The notes beneath the pieces are model-generated. The model was not told the DNA's origin. It saw nothing but the letters and a program-made list of their open reading frames with translations, and ran no database searches. A program made the position numbers and the translations under genes. A stretch of 64,000 nt of DNA, from contig CAJYMH010000020.1 of assembly GCA_913776195.1 (NCBI GenBank), positions 1 to 64,000 of the forward strand, read 5' to 3'. This document shows positions 27,675 through 36,628 of the stretch, piece after piece (position 1 is the first letter of the stretch; every line of letters begins with the position of its first letter). The stretch comes from an uncultured Caulobacter sp. Lineage in GTDB: Bacteria; Pseudomonadota; Alphaproteobacteria; Caulobacterales; Caulobacteraceae.

Positions 27675-27688
27675 TGACACCGGTGCCA
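27675..27688. promoter_or_regulatory. Candidate LacI-type operator, TGACACCGGTGCCA
   Basis: A palindrome with a single mismatched pair, extended by matching flanks AA and TT. It lies 33 bases before the receptor start, in a position comparable to the site 21 bases before the other receptor, and shares TG..ACCGGT..CA with 9821-9834. Confidence 0.6.
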
Positions 27689-27720
27689 TTCGCGGCTTCG
27701 GGAAGGGGAGAAAGAATTTC

Positions 27721-30444
27721 ATGCGTCGCTCCACTCACAATCGGATTCTGTGCGCAGCCAGCGTGTCGGTTCTCGCGCTCATGGCCGCCCCCGCTTTCGC
27801 TCAGTCTGACGCCGCCGCGCCTGTCGCGACCGCCCAGACCGGCGATGACGGCGTGACCGAAGTCGAAGACATTGTTGTCACCGGCTTCCGCTCCAGCCTG
27901 CAGCAAGCGCTGAACATCAAGCGCGAAGAGGCCGGCGCGGTCGACACCATCCTCGCCGAAGACATCGCCGACTTCCCGGACCTGAACCTCGCCGAGTCGA
28001 TCCAGCGCCTGCCGGGCGTCACCATCGACCGCGAAGGCGGCCAGGGCCGTACGATCTCGGTCCGTGGTCTGGGCGCCGACTTCACCCGCACCCGCATCAA
28101 CGGTCTGGAGGCCCAGGCCGCTTACGGCAGCAACCGCAGCCGCGGCTTCGACTTCTCGATGTTCGCCTCGGAGCTCTTCAACAGCATCACCGTCCGCAAG
28201 ACGCAGTCGGCCGAGATCGAAGAGGGCTCGCTGGGCGCGACCGTCGATCTGCAGACCGCCCGTCCTCTGGACTACAATCGCAGCGGCCTGACCTCGGCCC
28301 TGTCGGTCCAGGGCTCGTACAACGACCTGTCGGAAAAGACCGTCCCGCGTCTGGCCGGCCTGCTGAGCTGGGCGAATGAAGACCGCACCTTCGGCGCCCT
28401 GATCTCGGTGGCGTACTCGGAGCGTTCGCCGATCAGCGAAAGCTTCAACACCACCCGCTGGCAGTCCGGCGACCCGACAGCCGCCTACGGCGCCGGCAAC
28501 AACTTCGCCAACTGTATCCCCTGCACCACCACGGCGCAGCGCAACGACGTCCTTCGCGCCTATTATCCGCGGATCCCGCGCTACACCTTCGGCACCTTTG
28601 ACGAAGATCGCCTGGGCGTGACCAGCTCGCTGCAATGGCGTCCGACCGAGCGCACCGAAGTCGTCGTCGACTTCCTGTGGTCGCGCTTCAACCAGGAAGC
28701 CGAAAGCCCGAACATCGAGGCCATCAGCTTCAGCCGCGCGGCCGGCGGCGTTCGTGAGACCATCGTCCGCGACTACGCCATCGACGCGTCCAAGAACATC
28801 CTCTCCTACGGCGTGTTCGACCAGGTCGATATTCGTTCGGAGAACGGCTTCACCCGTGACGAGAGCAACTTCTACCAAGGCTCCCTGAACGTGAAGCACG
28901 AGTTCAGCGACCGCCTGCGCGGCCGCCTGAAGCTGGGCGCCAACCGCTCTGAAGCCCGCACCCCGTTCAACGTCGCCTACATGTTCGACGCAAACAACCA
29001 GAACGGCTTCACCTACGACTTCCGCGGCGACGACCGCCTGCCGATGATCAACTACGGCTTCGACGTCTCGAAGGGTGATCGCTTCACCCTGACCGAATGG
29101 CGCCGCAGCACCGGCGGTGCGAACTTCGAGAACCAGGTCGCGGCCGGCGCGCTCGAATACGACCTGAACGAGTCGATAACCTTCAAGGCCGGCGGCGAGT
29201 ACCGCACCTACGGCTTCGACACCTTCGGCATGCAGCAGGCGGTCTCCGCCCTGTCGGGCGCCGATCGCATCGTCGGCGTTGGTAATGTGGGCAAGGTCGT
29301 CAGCATTGACGGCGGCCTGGACATCCCGAATGGCTCGAACCTGAGCTTCATCGTTCCGGACATCCAGAAGCTGAACGGCGTCGTGGGCCAGTTCAACGCC
29401 CCGCTGGTGCCGACCTACAACGGCATCCGCGAAGTGGAAGAAACCGACAAGGGCCTGTTCGCCCAGGCGGACTTCAACACCACGTTCCAGGACATGACCG
29501 TCCGCGGCAACGTCGGCGTCCGCTACGCTCGCACCGACATCGATTCCTCGGGCTTCCTGGACACCAACTACGTCACCGTCCAGAACAAGTACGACGACAT
29601 TCTTCCGTCCTTCAACCTGGCCATCGAGCCGCGTGACGACCTGGTCGTACGCATCGGCGCGGCCAAGGTGATGTCGCGTCCGGCCCTCGGCGATCTGACC
29701 CCGGGCGGCAGCCTGTCGACCCCGACCCGTCGCGTGTCCTACGGCAACCCGCTGCTGGATCCGTTCCGCGCCACCAACTACGACCTGTCGGTGGAATGGT
29801 ACTTCCAGAGCGAAGGCCTGCTGGCCGCCGCGGTGTTCTACAAAGACATCGACAGCTTCATCACCACCGTCACCGAAGTGGTGCCGTGGCGCAGCCTGGG
29901 CCTGCCGGACAACCTGCTGGCCGGCACCCCGGCCTCGCCGGATGAAGACTTCGAAGTCACCCGCAAGATCAACGGCAATGGCGGTTCCCTGCACGGAATC
30001 GAGCTGCAGTACCAGCAGCCCTTCACCTTCCTGCCAGGCATCGGCAAGGACTTCGGCTTCATCGGCAACTTCACCTATGTCGACTCCGAGGTCGACTACG
30101 GCGCCTACGGAAAGAACCGTCTGACGGGCCAGTCGAAGTACGCCTTCAACACCACGCTGTACTACGAGAAGGGCCCGATGCAGGCCCGCGTCTCGGGCGC
30201 CTACCGCAGCCAGTATCTGCTGGCCTATCCGGGCGGCAACAACAACAGCGAGGAAGGCGTGCGCAGCACGTTCAATCTAGACGCCTCGGCCTCCTATCAG
30301 ATCACCGACAACCTGACGGCGTCGATCGAGGCCCTGAACCTCACGGACGCCTACAACGACCGTTACGTCGACGAGACGAACCGGGTGTCGAACTACCGCC
30401 ACTTTGGCCGCGAGGTCATGGTCGGAATGCGCTGGAAGTACTGA
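27721..30444 (+). CDS. TonB-dependent receptor (Xanthomonas/Caulobacter type)
   Basis: A 907-residue outer-membrane receptor. The chosen start is ATG 27721, with AAGGGGAG ten bases upstream and a signal peptide ending MAAPAFAQ at about residue 26; the open frame extends further upstream without a start site. The plug begins EDIVVTGFRSSLQQALNIKR and includes LPGVTIDREGGQGRTISVRG and SITVRKTQSAEIEEGSLGAT, typical of the TonB-Xanth-Caul family (TIGR01782) that imports plant-derived oligosaccharides. The barrel ends with the aromatic terminus VMVGMRWKY. An operator-like palindrome lies just upstream and a strong terminator follows. The likely ligand is a pectin or rhamnogalacturonan fragment. Confidence 0.93.
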   Translation: MRRSTHNRILCAASVSVLALMAAPAFAQSDAAAPVATAQTGDDGVTEVEDIVVTGFRSSLQQALNIKREEAGAVDTILAEDIADFPDLNLAESIQRLPGVTIDREGGQGRTISVRGLGADFTRTRINGLEAQAAYGSNRSRGFDFSMFASELFNSITVRKTQSAEIEEGSLGATVDLQTARPLDYNRSGLTSALSVQGSYNDLSEKTVPRLAGLLSWANEDRTFGALISVAYSERSPISESFNTTRWQSGDPTAAYGAGNNFANCIPCTTTAQRNDVLRAYYPRIPRYTFGTFDEDRLGVTSSLQWRPTERTEVVVDFLWSRFNQEAESPNIEAISFSRAAGGVRETIVRDYAIDASKNILSYGVFDQVDIRSENGFTRDESNFYQGSLNVKHEFSDRLRGRLKLGANRSEARTPFNVAYMFDANNQNGFTYDFRGDDRLPMINYGFDVSKGDRFTLTEWRRSTGGANFENQVAAGALEYDLNESITFKAGGEYRTYGFDTFGMQQAVSALSGADRIVGVGNVGKVVSIDGGLDIPNGSNLSFIVPDIQKLNGVVGQFNAPLVPTYNGIREVEETDKGLFAQADFNTTFQDMTVRGNVGVRYARTDIDSSGFLDTNYVTVQNKYDDILPSFNLAIEPRDDLVVRIGAAKVMSRPALGDLTPGGSLSTPTRRVSYGNPLLDPFRATNYDLSVEWYFQSEGLLAAAVFYKDIDSFITTVTEVVPWRSLGLPDNLLAGTPASPDEDFEVTRKINGNGGSLHGIELQYQQPFTFLPGIGKDFGFIGNFTYVDSEVDYGAYGKNRLTGQSKYAFNTTLYYEKGPMQARVSGAYRSQYLLAYPGGNNNSEEGVRSTFNLDASASYQITDNLTASIEALNLTDAYNDRYVDETNRVSNYRHFGREVMVGMRWKY

Positions 30445-30474
30445 TCTTCCCCCAGAACTTCCGCGTTTAGACTC

Positions 30475-30510
30475 GGCCCGGAGCAGCATCTGCACCGGGC
30501 CTTTTTCTTT
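30475..30510 (+). terminator. Rho-independent terminator after TonB receptor
   Basis: GGCCCGG (30475-30481) pairs with CCGGGCC (30495-30501) and is followed at once by TTTTTCTTT. It lies 30 bases after the receptor stop and separates it from the convergent GH28 gene. Confidence 0.9.
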
Positions 30511-30544
30511 GTGGGACGGGAAAGGTTTGAAAGGGTCGCCGGGA

Positions 30545-31933
30545 CTAGCCCAGGCGACCGCCCAGGCCGACGATGTTCTTGGAGTCGGTGACCTTGGGCG
30601 CCTTGCCGTCCAGGCTGTCGATCCGGCAGTCGGTGAAGCGCCAGTTCTCGGCGTTGGCGATGGAGCCGGACTCGCGCACGTCCCAGTCCAGCCGCTCGAA
30701 GGTGAAGTCCCGCAGCGGCGCCTCGGGATAGGCGGCGGCTTCGAAGCCGATCTTGGCGCCGACAGCCTTGATGTTCGACATGCTCACATCGCGGATGCGC
30801 GGCAGGCCCTTCTCGCGCGGCACCGGCGTGGCCAGGGCGCGCCAGTGATCCGGAATGTCGGCGATCCCCTTGGGGATCTCGGCATAGCTGTAGTTCGGGT
30901 ACCAGTTCAGGTTCACCCGCACGATCGTAGCCACATCCTGCATCACGATGTCTCGTAGGCGGATATTGGAGATCACTCCGCCGCGCGTGTGGCCTGACTT
31001 GAAGAAGACCCCCAGCGGCGTCGGGTACTCGATGCGCAGGCCGGACACCTCGATGTCCTCGAACCCGCCGGAGGTCTCGCTGCCGAAGGTCATGCCTGCC
31101 AGAGCGTCGCGGACCACGCAGTCCTTGATCCGCACCTGGCGGCAGGGTCGCGCCACTCGCAGGCCGTCCCAGTCGCGTCCAGCCTTGATGCACAGGGCGT
31201 CGTCATTCACCGACAGATCACAACGCTCGACCTGAACCCGCTCGGAGGAGTCGATGTCGATGCCGTCGGTTGACGGTCCCCTGCCCCCGATGTTGTTACG
31301 GATGATCAGGTCCGAAACCTTCACGTCGCGCGAATAGCAGACGTGGACCGTCCAGAAGCCGGCGCGGGTCAGGTTAAGGCCCGAGACCTCCACATTGTCG
31401 GAGTCATAGACGTGGATCAGGCGCGGACGACGACAGTCATAGTCAGCGGCCCAGCGCAGGCCGCGCGGGTCGTAGTCGCGACGCATGGCGTAATAGCTGT
31501 CCCAGAACGCCTTGCCGTCGCCATCGACGACGCCTTCACCGGTTATCTTGGCGCCGCGCTGGCGATAGACGTTCAGCAGGGCCGCCGGCCAGTCCATCTC
31601 GATCCCCGCCACACGGGTGCGAATGGTCGGATAGGCCGAGATGGCGGTCAGTCCGCGCACCGTGGCGCCGCGCTCGATCACCAGCGTGACCGCCGACTTC
31701 ACGAACAGCGAGCCGGTCAGATAGACGCCGGGCTTCAGCAGCACTGCACCGCCGCCCTGGGCCGCAGCTGCGTCGATGGCCGCCTGAATGGCCCGCGTGT
31801 CGATGGTACGCCCGTCGCCGACCGCGCCGAAATCGGAGGCCAGGAACGTGCGGCCGCCCGTCTGGGCCAGGGCCGGAGCCGCCGAAGCCAAGGCCCCGCT
31901 CAGGCCCAGTTGCAGAAGGGATCGGCGATGCAT
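30545..31933 (-). CDS. GH28-family enzyme, third copy, Tat signal
   Basis: A 462-residue GH28 beta-helix protein. The start ATG 31933 has GGAGG six bases upstream. The N-terminus MHRRSLLQLGLSGALASAAP is a twin-arginine signal. The fold is introduced by ASDFGAVGDGRTIDTRAIQA. Catalytic-region motifs are STDGIDIDSS (for NTD), NDDALCIKAG (paired Asp) and VFFKSG (for the R-x-K step). The usual GHG is replaced by LAGMTFGSE, so the conserved His is absent. This variant pattern suggests a substrate other than homogalacturonan, perhaps a rhamnogalacturonan linkage. It is divergent from the GH105-DUF4861 gene across 198 bases. Confidence 0.85.
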   Translation of the reverse strand: MHRRSLLQLGLSGALASAAPALAQTGGRTFLASDFGAVGDGRTIDTRAIQAAIDAAAAQGGGAVLLKPGVYLTGSLFVKSAVTLVIERGATVRGLTAISAYPTIRTRVAGIEMDWPAALLNVYRQRGAKITGEGVVDGDGKAFWDSYYAMRRDYDPRGLRWAADYDCRRPRLIHVYDSDNVEVSGLNLTRAGFWTVHVCYSRDVKVSDLIIRNNIGGRGPSTDGIDIDSSERVQVERCDLSVNDDALCIKAGRDWDGLRVARPCRQVRIKDCVVRDALAGMTFGSETSGGFEDIEVSGLRIEYPTPLGVFFKSGHTRGGVISNIRLRDIVMQDVATIVRVNLNWYPNYSYAEIPKGIADIPDHWRALATPVPREKGLPRIRDVSMSNIKAVGAKIGFEAAAYPEAPLRDFTFERLDWDVRESGSIANAENWRFTDCRIDSLDGKAPKVTDSKNIVGLGGRLG

Positions 31934-32131
31934 TGGAAGCCTCCGGTACGCTTGAATGCAGAGGCGCAGGCGCAGGCGCATCGCGGAGCGCGATGGCGCG
32001 CATCGAGCGCTTCCCACATTCTGTTCTTTCGTCTCACGATAGCGGACGATATGGTCAAGTCCAAGGCGTCGACGGCCAAACAGTACGTCTCGACATCGAC
32101 GCGCTCCCCCAGCGTCCCCGGAGGAAGATAC

Positions 32132-34375
32132 ATGCCATTGCTCCGCAGCGCCGGTCTCGGCCTGACTCTCGCCCTGACCACGACCGCGTTGCTGTCCAGC
32201 CCAGTCCTAGCGCAAACCGCCGCCGGCGCCCTGCCGCCCGGCGTGGAATCGGAATGGCTGAAGGCGCGCCCGCGCCCGTCGCTGAACGTGAACCCTTCCC
32301 GCTTGCCCTCTCGCGCCGAGACCCTGGCGGCGATCGAGTACGTGGCTTCATCGCAGATCGCGGCCATGGCCAAGGAGCCGATCGCCCTATCGACCGGCAG
32401 CAACCTGACCCAGATGTCCTCCAACTGGGTGGCGGCGACGTTCTATGTGGGCGCCGCGCGCCTGGCGCGGGTGTCGGATGATCCGGAGACCCTGCGCTTC
32501 CTGACGGCCGTGGCCGAGCACTACAACTACAGCGTCCGGGGCGCCCGCTCCGGCCCGACCATGCTGAACGCCGACGACATCACCATCGGCGACCTCTACG
32601 AAGAGCTCTATTCCCGGCGTGGACAGGAAGGCGTTCTGATGCCCCTGCGCCAGCGTCTGGACTGGCAGGTCCCGCACCTGAACCGCGCGACCGAGACGCC
32701 AGCCCTGGTCTGGTGGTGGGCTGACGCGCTCTACATGGCGCCCCCGGTTCTGGCGCGGATGTCGGCCATCACCGGCGATCCCAAATACCTCGCGGCCGCC
32801 GACAAGGAATGGCGCCGCACGGCGGCCCGCCTGTGGGTTCCGGAGATAGGCCTCTTCCTGCGTGACGAGCGGTTCAAGGATCGCCGTAGCACCAACGGCC
32901 AGCCGATCTACTGGGCCCGCGCCAACGGCTGGGTGATGGGCGGCCTGGCCCGCTGGCTGGAATCCATGCCGGCCGACTATCCGGACCGCGCCTACTACGT
33001 GGACATCTTCCAGAAGATGGCCGCCCGCGTCGCCGCCCTGCAGCAGGACGACGGCCTGTGGCGCGCAAGCCTTCTGGATCCCAAGGCGCATCCGGAAGCG
33101 GAGACGTCGGGTTCGGTGTTCTTCGTCTACGCCCTGGCCTGGGGCATCAATCACGGCCTGCTGGACCGCCAGACCTACCTGCCGCACGTACAGAAGGGCT
33201 GGGCCGCCCTGAACCGCACCGTCCTGCCCAACGGCCTGGTCGGCGCGGCGCAGAAGACCGGCGACCAGCCTGTCTCCACCAGGCCGGAAGAGACAGGCCT
33301 CTATGCGTCAGGGACCTATATCCTGGCCGGGCTGGAGGTCATGGACCTGCATGGTCCGGTCCAGAGCCTGCCGGAAGCCGAACCCGCCCGCGACGCGCCG
33401 GAGGTCATCGCGGCAACTACGCCAACCCCGCCCGCCCCGGTCACCATCGTTGGTGAGGAGGAGAAGCGTCGTCGCGAAGCGGAAATGAAGGCCACCGCCG
33501 CCCTCGCCTACGATCCTGCTGTTCTGAAACGCCCCTCGACCATCGAGCGCCTGACCCCGCCGCCGGCGGACCAGCAGATGCCCCGCGCCGTGGTGCGCTT
33601 CGCCCCGGATCGCCTAGATGATCTGCTGTGGGAGAACGACAAGGTCGCGCACCGCATCTACGGCCCGGCGCTGGAAGCGCGCGAGTCCCCGTCGGGCTCC
33701 GGCATCGACGTGTGGGCCAAGCGGGTGCGATACTCGTACATGGACCGCCAGCTGAAGTTCCCTAACTACCACATCGACCGTGGCGAGGGCCTGGACTTCT
33801 ACGACGTCGGGCGCGGCCGGGGCGCCGGCGGCCTGGGCGTCTGGTACGACAACAAGCTGTGGACCAGCCGTAACTTCTCCAAGTACCGCATCGACAAAAC
33901 CGGCGGCGACGAGGCGAAGTTCAGCGTCGACTACCGCCCCTGGCCGGTGGACGTGACCCGCAAGGTCTGGGAGACGCGCGACTTTTCCCTGCCGCTGGGC
34001 TCCAGCTTCACGCGCATGACCTCGACGCTGAGCTCCGACACCAAGGAGCCGCTGGTTGTCGGCATCGGCATCTCCAAGCGCCGCAACGACGCGGGCTCCG
34101 GCTTCGTAACCAAGGACGTGAAGGGCGGCCGCCTGATGTTCTGGGAGCCCACCAACCCCGAGCATGGCAGCCTGGGCATCGCCCTCCTGGTTGATCCGGC
34201 CACGGTCGAGGGCTTCACCGAGGACGCCGACAATTACTTGATCCTGGTCCGGGTCACGCCCGGCAAGCCGTTCACCTACTACATGGGCTCCAGCTGGGAT
34301 CGCGGCCTCGACTACCGCAGCCGCGCCGAGTGGGAGACCTTCGTCGCCGGCCAGAAGCTGAGCTTCAAGCCGTAG
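32132..34375 (+). CDS. GH105 unsaturated rhamnogalacturonyl hydrolase fused to DUF4861
   Basis: A 747-residue two-domain secreted protein. The start ATG 32132 has GGAGG seven bases upstream; the reading frame is open further upstream but lacks a start site. The Sec signal peptide ends near PVLAQ (residue 28). Residues 60-405 form a GH105 (alpha/alpha)6 barrel with the probable catalytic Asp198 in LVWWWADALYM and NGQPIYWARANGWVMGGL further on. Family members remove the unsaturated galacturonyl cap left by rhamnogalacturonan lyases. A Pro/Ala/Glu-rich linker (411-484) joins it to a DUF4861 domain (about 485-747) that contains SYMDRQLKFPNYHIDRGEGL and YYMGSSWDRGLDYRSRAEWE. DUF4861 has no assigned function known to me; the fusion implies a linked step on the same substrate. 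Confidence 0.87.
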   Translation: MPLLRSAGLGLTLALTTTALLSSPVLAQTAAGALPPGVESEWLKARPRPSLNVNPSRLPSRAETLAAIEYVASSQIAAMAKEPIALSTGSNLTQMSSNWVAATFYVGAARLARVSDDPETLRFLTAVAEHYNYSVRGARSGPTMLNADDITIGDLYEELYSRRGQEGVLMPLRQRLDWQVPHLNRATETPALVWWWADALYMAPPVLARMSAITGDPKYLAAADKEWRRTAARLWVPEIGLFLRDERFKDRRSTNGQPIYWARANGWVMGGLARWLESMPADYPDRAYYVDIFQKMAARVAALQQDDGLWRASLLDPKAHPEAETSGSVFFVYALAWGINHGLLDRQTYLPHVQKGWAALNRTVLPNGLVGAAQKTGDQPVSTRPEETGLYASGTYILAGLEVMDLHGPVQSLPEAEPARDAPEVIAATTPTPPAPVTIVGEEEKRRREAEMKATAALAYDPAVLKRPSTIERLTPPPADQQMPRAVVRFAPDRLDDLLWENDKVAHRIYGPALEARESPSGSGIDVWAKRVRYSYMDRQLKFPNYHIDRGEGLDFYDVGRGRGAGGLGVWYDNKLWTSRNFSKYRIDKTGGDEAKFSVDYRPWPVDVTRKVWETRDFSLPLGSSFTRMTSTLSSDTKEPLVVGIGISKRRNDAGSGFVTKDVKGGRLMFWEPTNPEHGSLGIALLVDPATVEGFTEDADNYLILVRVTPGKPFTYYMGSSWDRGLDYRSRAEWETFVAGQKLSFKP

Positions 34376-34388
34376 GGCTGCCCCTCTC

Positions 34389-34424
34389 ATCGCCTGGCGG
34401 TTCAAGTGAAATCCGCCAGGCGAT
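34389..34424 (+). terminator. Hairpin after GH105-DUF4861 gene
   Basis: ATCGCCTGGCGG pairs perfectly over twelve bases with CCGCCAGGCGAT around a 12-base loop, 13 bases after the stop. It is followed by TTGAGC only, so a weak U-tract. Confidence 0.65.
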
Positions 34425-34620
34425 TTGAGCGGAATGCCGCTTAGCGAGCGGCAGATTCGCGTCGATCTCGCTCGACAGGCGAGCGATGGGCTGCCGAACA
34501 TCCCGATCTCGCACGACTTTTTACCAAGACAGCGCTGTCATGGTTTTCGCTCTAGCTCAGGTCGCTATGTTGGCGCCGAAGGCGGGCGTCAGTCCTGCCC
34601 AATGAGACGCAGGAAGTTTT

Positions 34621-36468
34621 ATGCAGACACATGGGCTGGAGGCGAACACGCCTCTGACGAAACACGCGCGCCTGCTGGCGTGGGTGCAGGATGTCGCCGC
34701 GCTGACCAAGCCGAAGGCGATCCACTGGTGCGACGGCTCCGAAGCCGAGTGGAACGCGCTGACGGACGAGCTTGTCGCCCTCGGCACGTTGAAACGGCTC
34801 AACCCCGAACTGCGTCCGAACTCCTTCTACGCCGCCTCCGACCCGCGCGACGTCGCACGGGTCGAGAGCCGCACCTTCATATGCTCGCAAGATCAGGCGG
34901 ACGCCGGCCCGACCAACAACTGGCGCGATCCGGCGGAAATGCGCGAGATGCTGAACGGCCTGTTCGACGGCTGCATGCGCGGGCGCACCATGTATGTGGT
35001 CCCCTTCTCTATGGGTCCGGTCGGTTCGCCGATCAGCGCCCTAGGCGTGGAGATCACCGACAGCGCCTATGTGGCCGCCTCGATGCGGGTGATGACCCGC
35101 ATGGGCAAGCCGGCCCTCGACGCCATGGGCGATGACGGCTTCTTCGTTCCGGCGGTGCACACCCTGGGCGCCCCCCTGGCCGAGGGCCAGGCTGATGTGC
35201 CGTGGCCCTGCAACGACGAAAAGTACATCGTCCATTTCCCGGAAAGCCGCGAGATCTGGTCCTACGGCTCCGGCTACGGCGGCAACGCCCTGTTGGGCAA
35301 GAAGTGTTACGCCCTGCGCATCGCCTCGGTCATGGCCCGCGACGAAGGATGGCTGGCCGAGCACATGCTGATCCTCAAGCTGACCTCGCCTCAGAACCAA
35401 GTCCGCTACGTGGCGGCGGCGTTCCCCAGCGCCTGCGGCAAGACCAACATGGCCATGCTGCAGCCCACTCTGGACGGTTGGAAGGCCGAGACCGTGGGCG
35501 ACGACATCTGCTGGATGCGCTTCGGCGACGACGGGCGCCTCTACGCCATCAACCCGGAGGCCGGCTTCTTCGGCGTGGCGCCGGGTACGGGCGTGCACAC
35601 CAACCGCAACGCGGTCGATACGCTGCACGCCAACTGCATCTATACCAACGTCGCCCTGACCGCTGACGGCGACGTCTGGTGGGAGGGCCTTACCGCCTCT
35701 CCGCCCGAGGGTCTGACGGACTGGAAGGGCCGCGCCTGGACGCCGGAGAGCGGCGAGCCCGCGGCGCATCCAAACGCCCGCTTCGCCGTGCCCGCAGGCC
35801 AGTGCCCGGTGATCGCCGACGAGTGGGAAGATCCCAAGGGCGTGCCGATCTCCGCGATCCTGTTCGGCGGCCGTCGCGCCTCTGCTGTGCCTCTGGTGAC
35901 CGAAGCCTTCGACTGGGAGCATGGGGTGTTCCTGGCCTCGAACGTCGCGTCGGAAGGTACGGCGGCGGCGGAGAACAGCATCGGCGAACTGCGCCGGGAC
36001 CCCTTCGCCATGCTGCCGTTCTGCGGCTACAACATGGGGGATTACTTCAGCCATTGGCTGAAGATCGGGGCCTCGGCCGATCCAGCGAAGCTGCCGCGCA
36101 TCTATTTCGTCAACTGGTTCCGCAAGGATGAGAACGGCAAGTTCGTCTGGCCGGGCTATGGCGAAAACAGCCGCGTCCTGAAGTGGATCGTCGATCGTCT
36201 GGAAGGCCAGGCGGACGCCGTGGACACCCCCATCGGTCGCCTGCCGACGCGAGAGGCTCTGGACCTGTCCGGCCTGGAGCTCAGCCGCACGCAACTCGAC
36301 CTTCTGCTGACGGTCGATCCGGCCATCTGGCGCGAAGAGGCCGCTCTGATCCCGCCGGCCTACGAGAAGTTCGGTGAGCGCTTGCCTACGGCGCTTTGGG
36401 GGCAACTGGACGCTCTCAAGGCCCGCCTGGCGAAGGCGAGCCATAGCCGGGTCCTGGAAAACGCCTGA
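34621..36468 (+). CDS. pckG: Phosphoenolpyruvate carboxykinase (GTP)
   Basis: A 615-residue GTP-dependent PEP carboxykinase that converts oxaloacetate to PEP for gluconeogenesis in the cytoplasm. Diagnostic segments are [38 protein letters not shown], the kinase loop [15 protein letters not shown] with its active-site Cys, and [16 protein letters not shown]. Length is normal. AGGAAG lies just before the ATG. It follows a pectin/rhamnose locus whose products are pyruvate and lactate, which fits a gluconeogenic need, but it has its own upstream hairpin and downstream terminator and may be independent. Confidence 0.96.
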   Translation: MQTHGLEANTPLTKHARLLAWVQDVAALTKPKAIHWCDGSEAEWNALTDELVALGTLKRLNPELRPNSFYAASDPRDVARVESRTFICSQDQADAGPTNNWRDPAEMREMLNGLFDGCMRGRTMYVVPFSMGPVGSPISALGVEITDSAYVAASMRVMTRMGKPALDAMGDDGFFVPAVHTLGAPLAEGQADVPWPCNDEKYIVHFPESREIWSYGSGYGGNALLGKKCYALRIASVMARDEGWLAEHMLILKLTSPQNQVRYVAAAFPSACGKTNMAMLQPTLDGWKAETVGDDICWMRFGDDGRLYAINPEAGFFGVAPGTGVHTNRNAVDTLHANCIYTNVALTADGDVWWEGLTASPPEGLTDWKGRAWTPESGEPAAHPNARFAVPAGQCPVIADEWEDPKGVPISAILFGGRRASAVPLVTEAFDWEHGVFLASNVASEGTAAAENSIGELRRDPFAMLPFCGYNMGDYFSHWLKIGASADPAKLPRIYFVNWFRKDENGKFVWPGYGENSRVLKWIVDRLEGQADAVDTPIGRLPTREALDLSGLELSRTQLDLLLTVDPAIWREEAALIPPAYEKFGERLPTALWGQLDALKARLAKASHSRVLENA

Positions 36469-36476
36469 TCAATGAA

Positions 36477-36506
36477 ACGGCGCGCAGCCTTTCGGCCGCG
36501 CGCCGT
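36477..36506 (+). terminator. Hairpin after pckG
   Basis: ACGGCGCGC (36477-36485) pairs perfectly with GCGCGCCGT (36498-36506), eight bases after the pckG stop; the following CCTT gives little U-tract. Confidence 0.7.
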
Positions 36507-36628
36507 CCTTGAGAGGTGGAAGAGCGGTTAGGGGACCGCCCTTCCTTTCCGCGGCTGGAAGCGGGTACCTCGTCCAGCCGAAGCCGAGAGTGGCGGGATT
36601 ATCGCTGCGGCCATGGACACCACCATGA

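Larger units (their letters stand above)
27388..27720. other. Intergenic control region before the second TonB receptor
   Basis: A 333-base, relatively AT-rich stretch without a credible gene. It holds the dyad at 27451-27470, a repeated TTGCAA (27601 and 27623 region), and the operator-like palindrome at 27675-27688 that abuts the receptor start. No terminator with a U-tract was seen after ogl, so read-through into the receptor is possible. Confidence 0.5.

Noticed and set aside
31960-31980. Short GGCGCA tandem repeats
   Set aside because: Three six-base units in GC-rich DNA are expected by chance and have no evident function.
32038-32045. GATAGCGG in the GH28 / GH105 divergent region as a fourth LacI-type site
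   Set aside because: Only a half-site matches the 2741-2754 element; the other half (ACGAT) does not, so it is not called.
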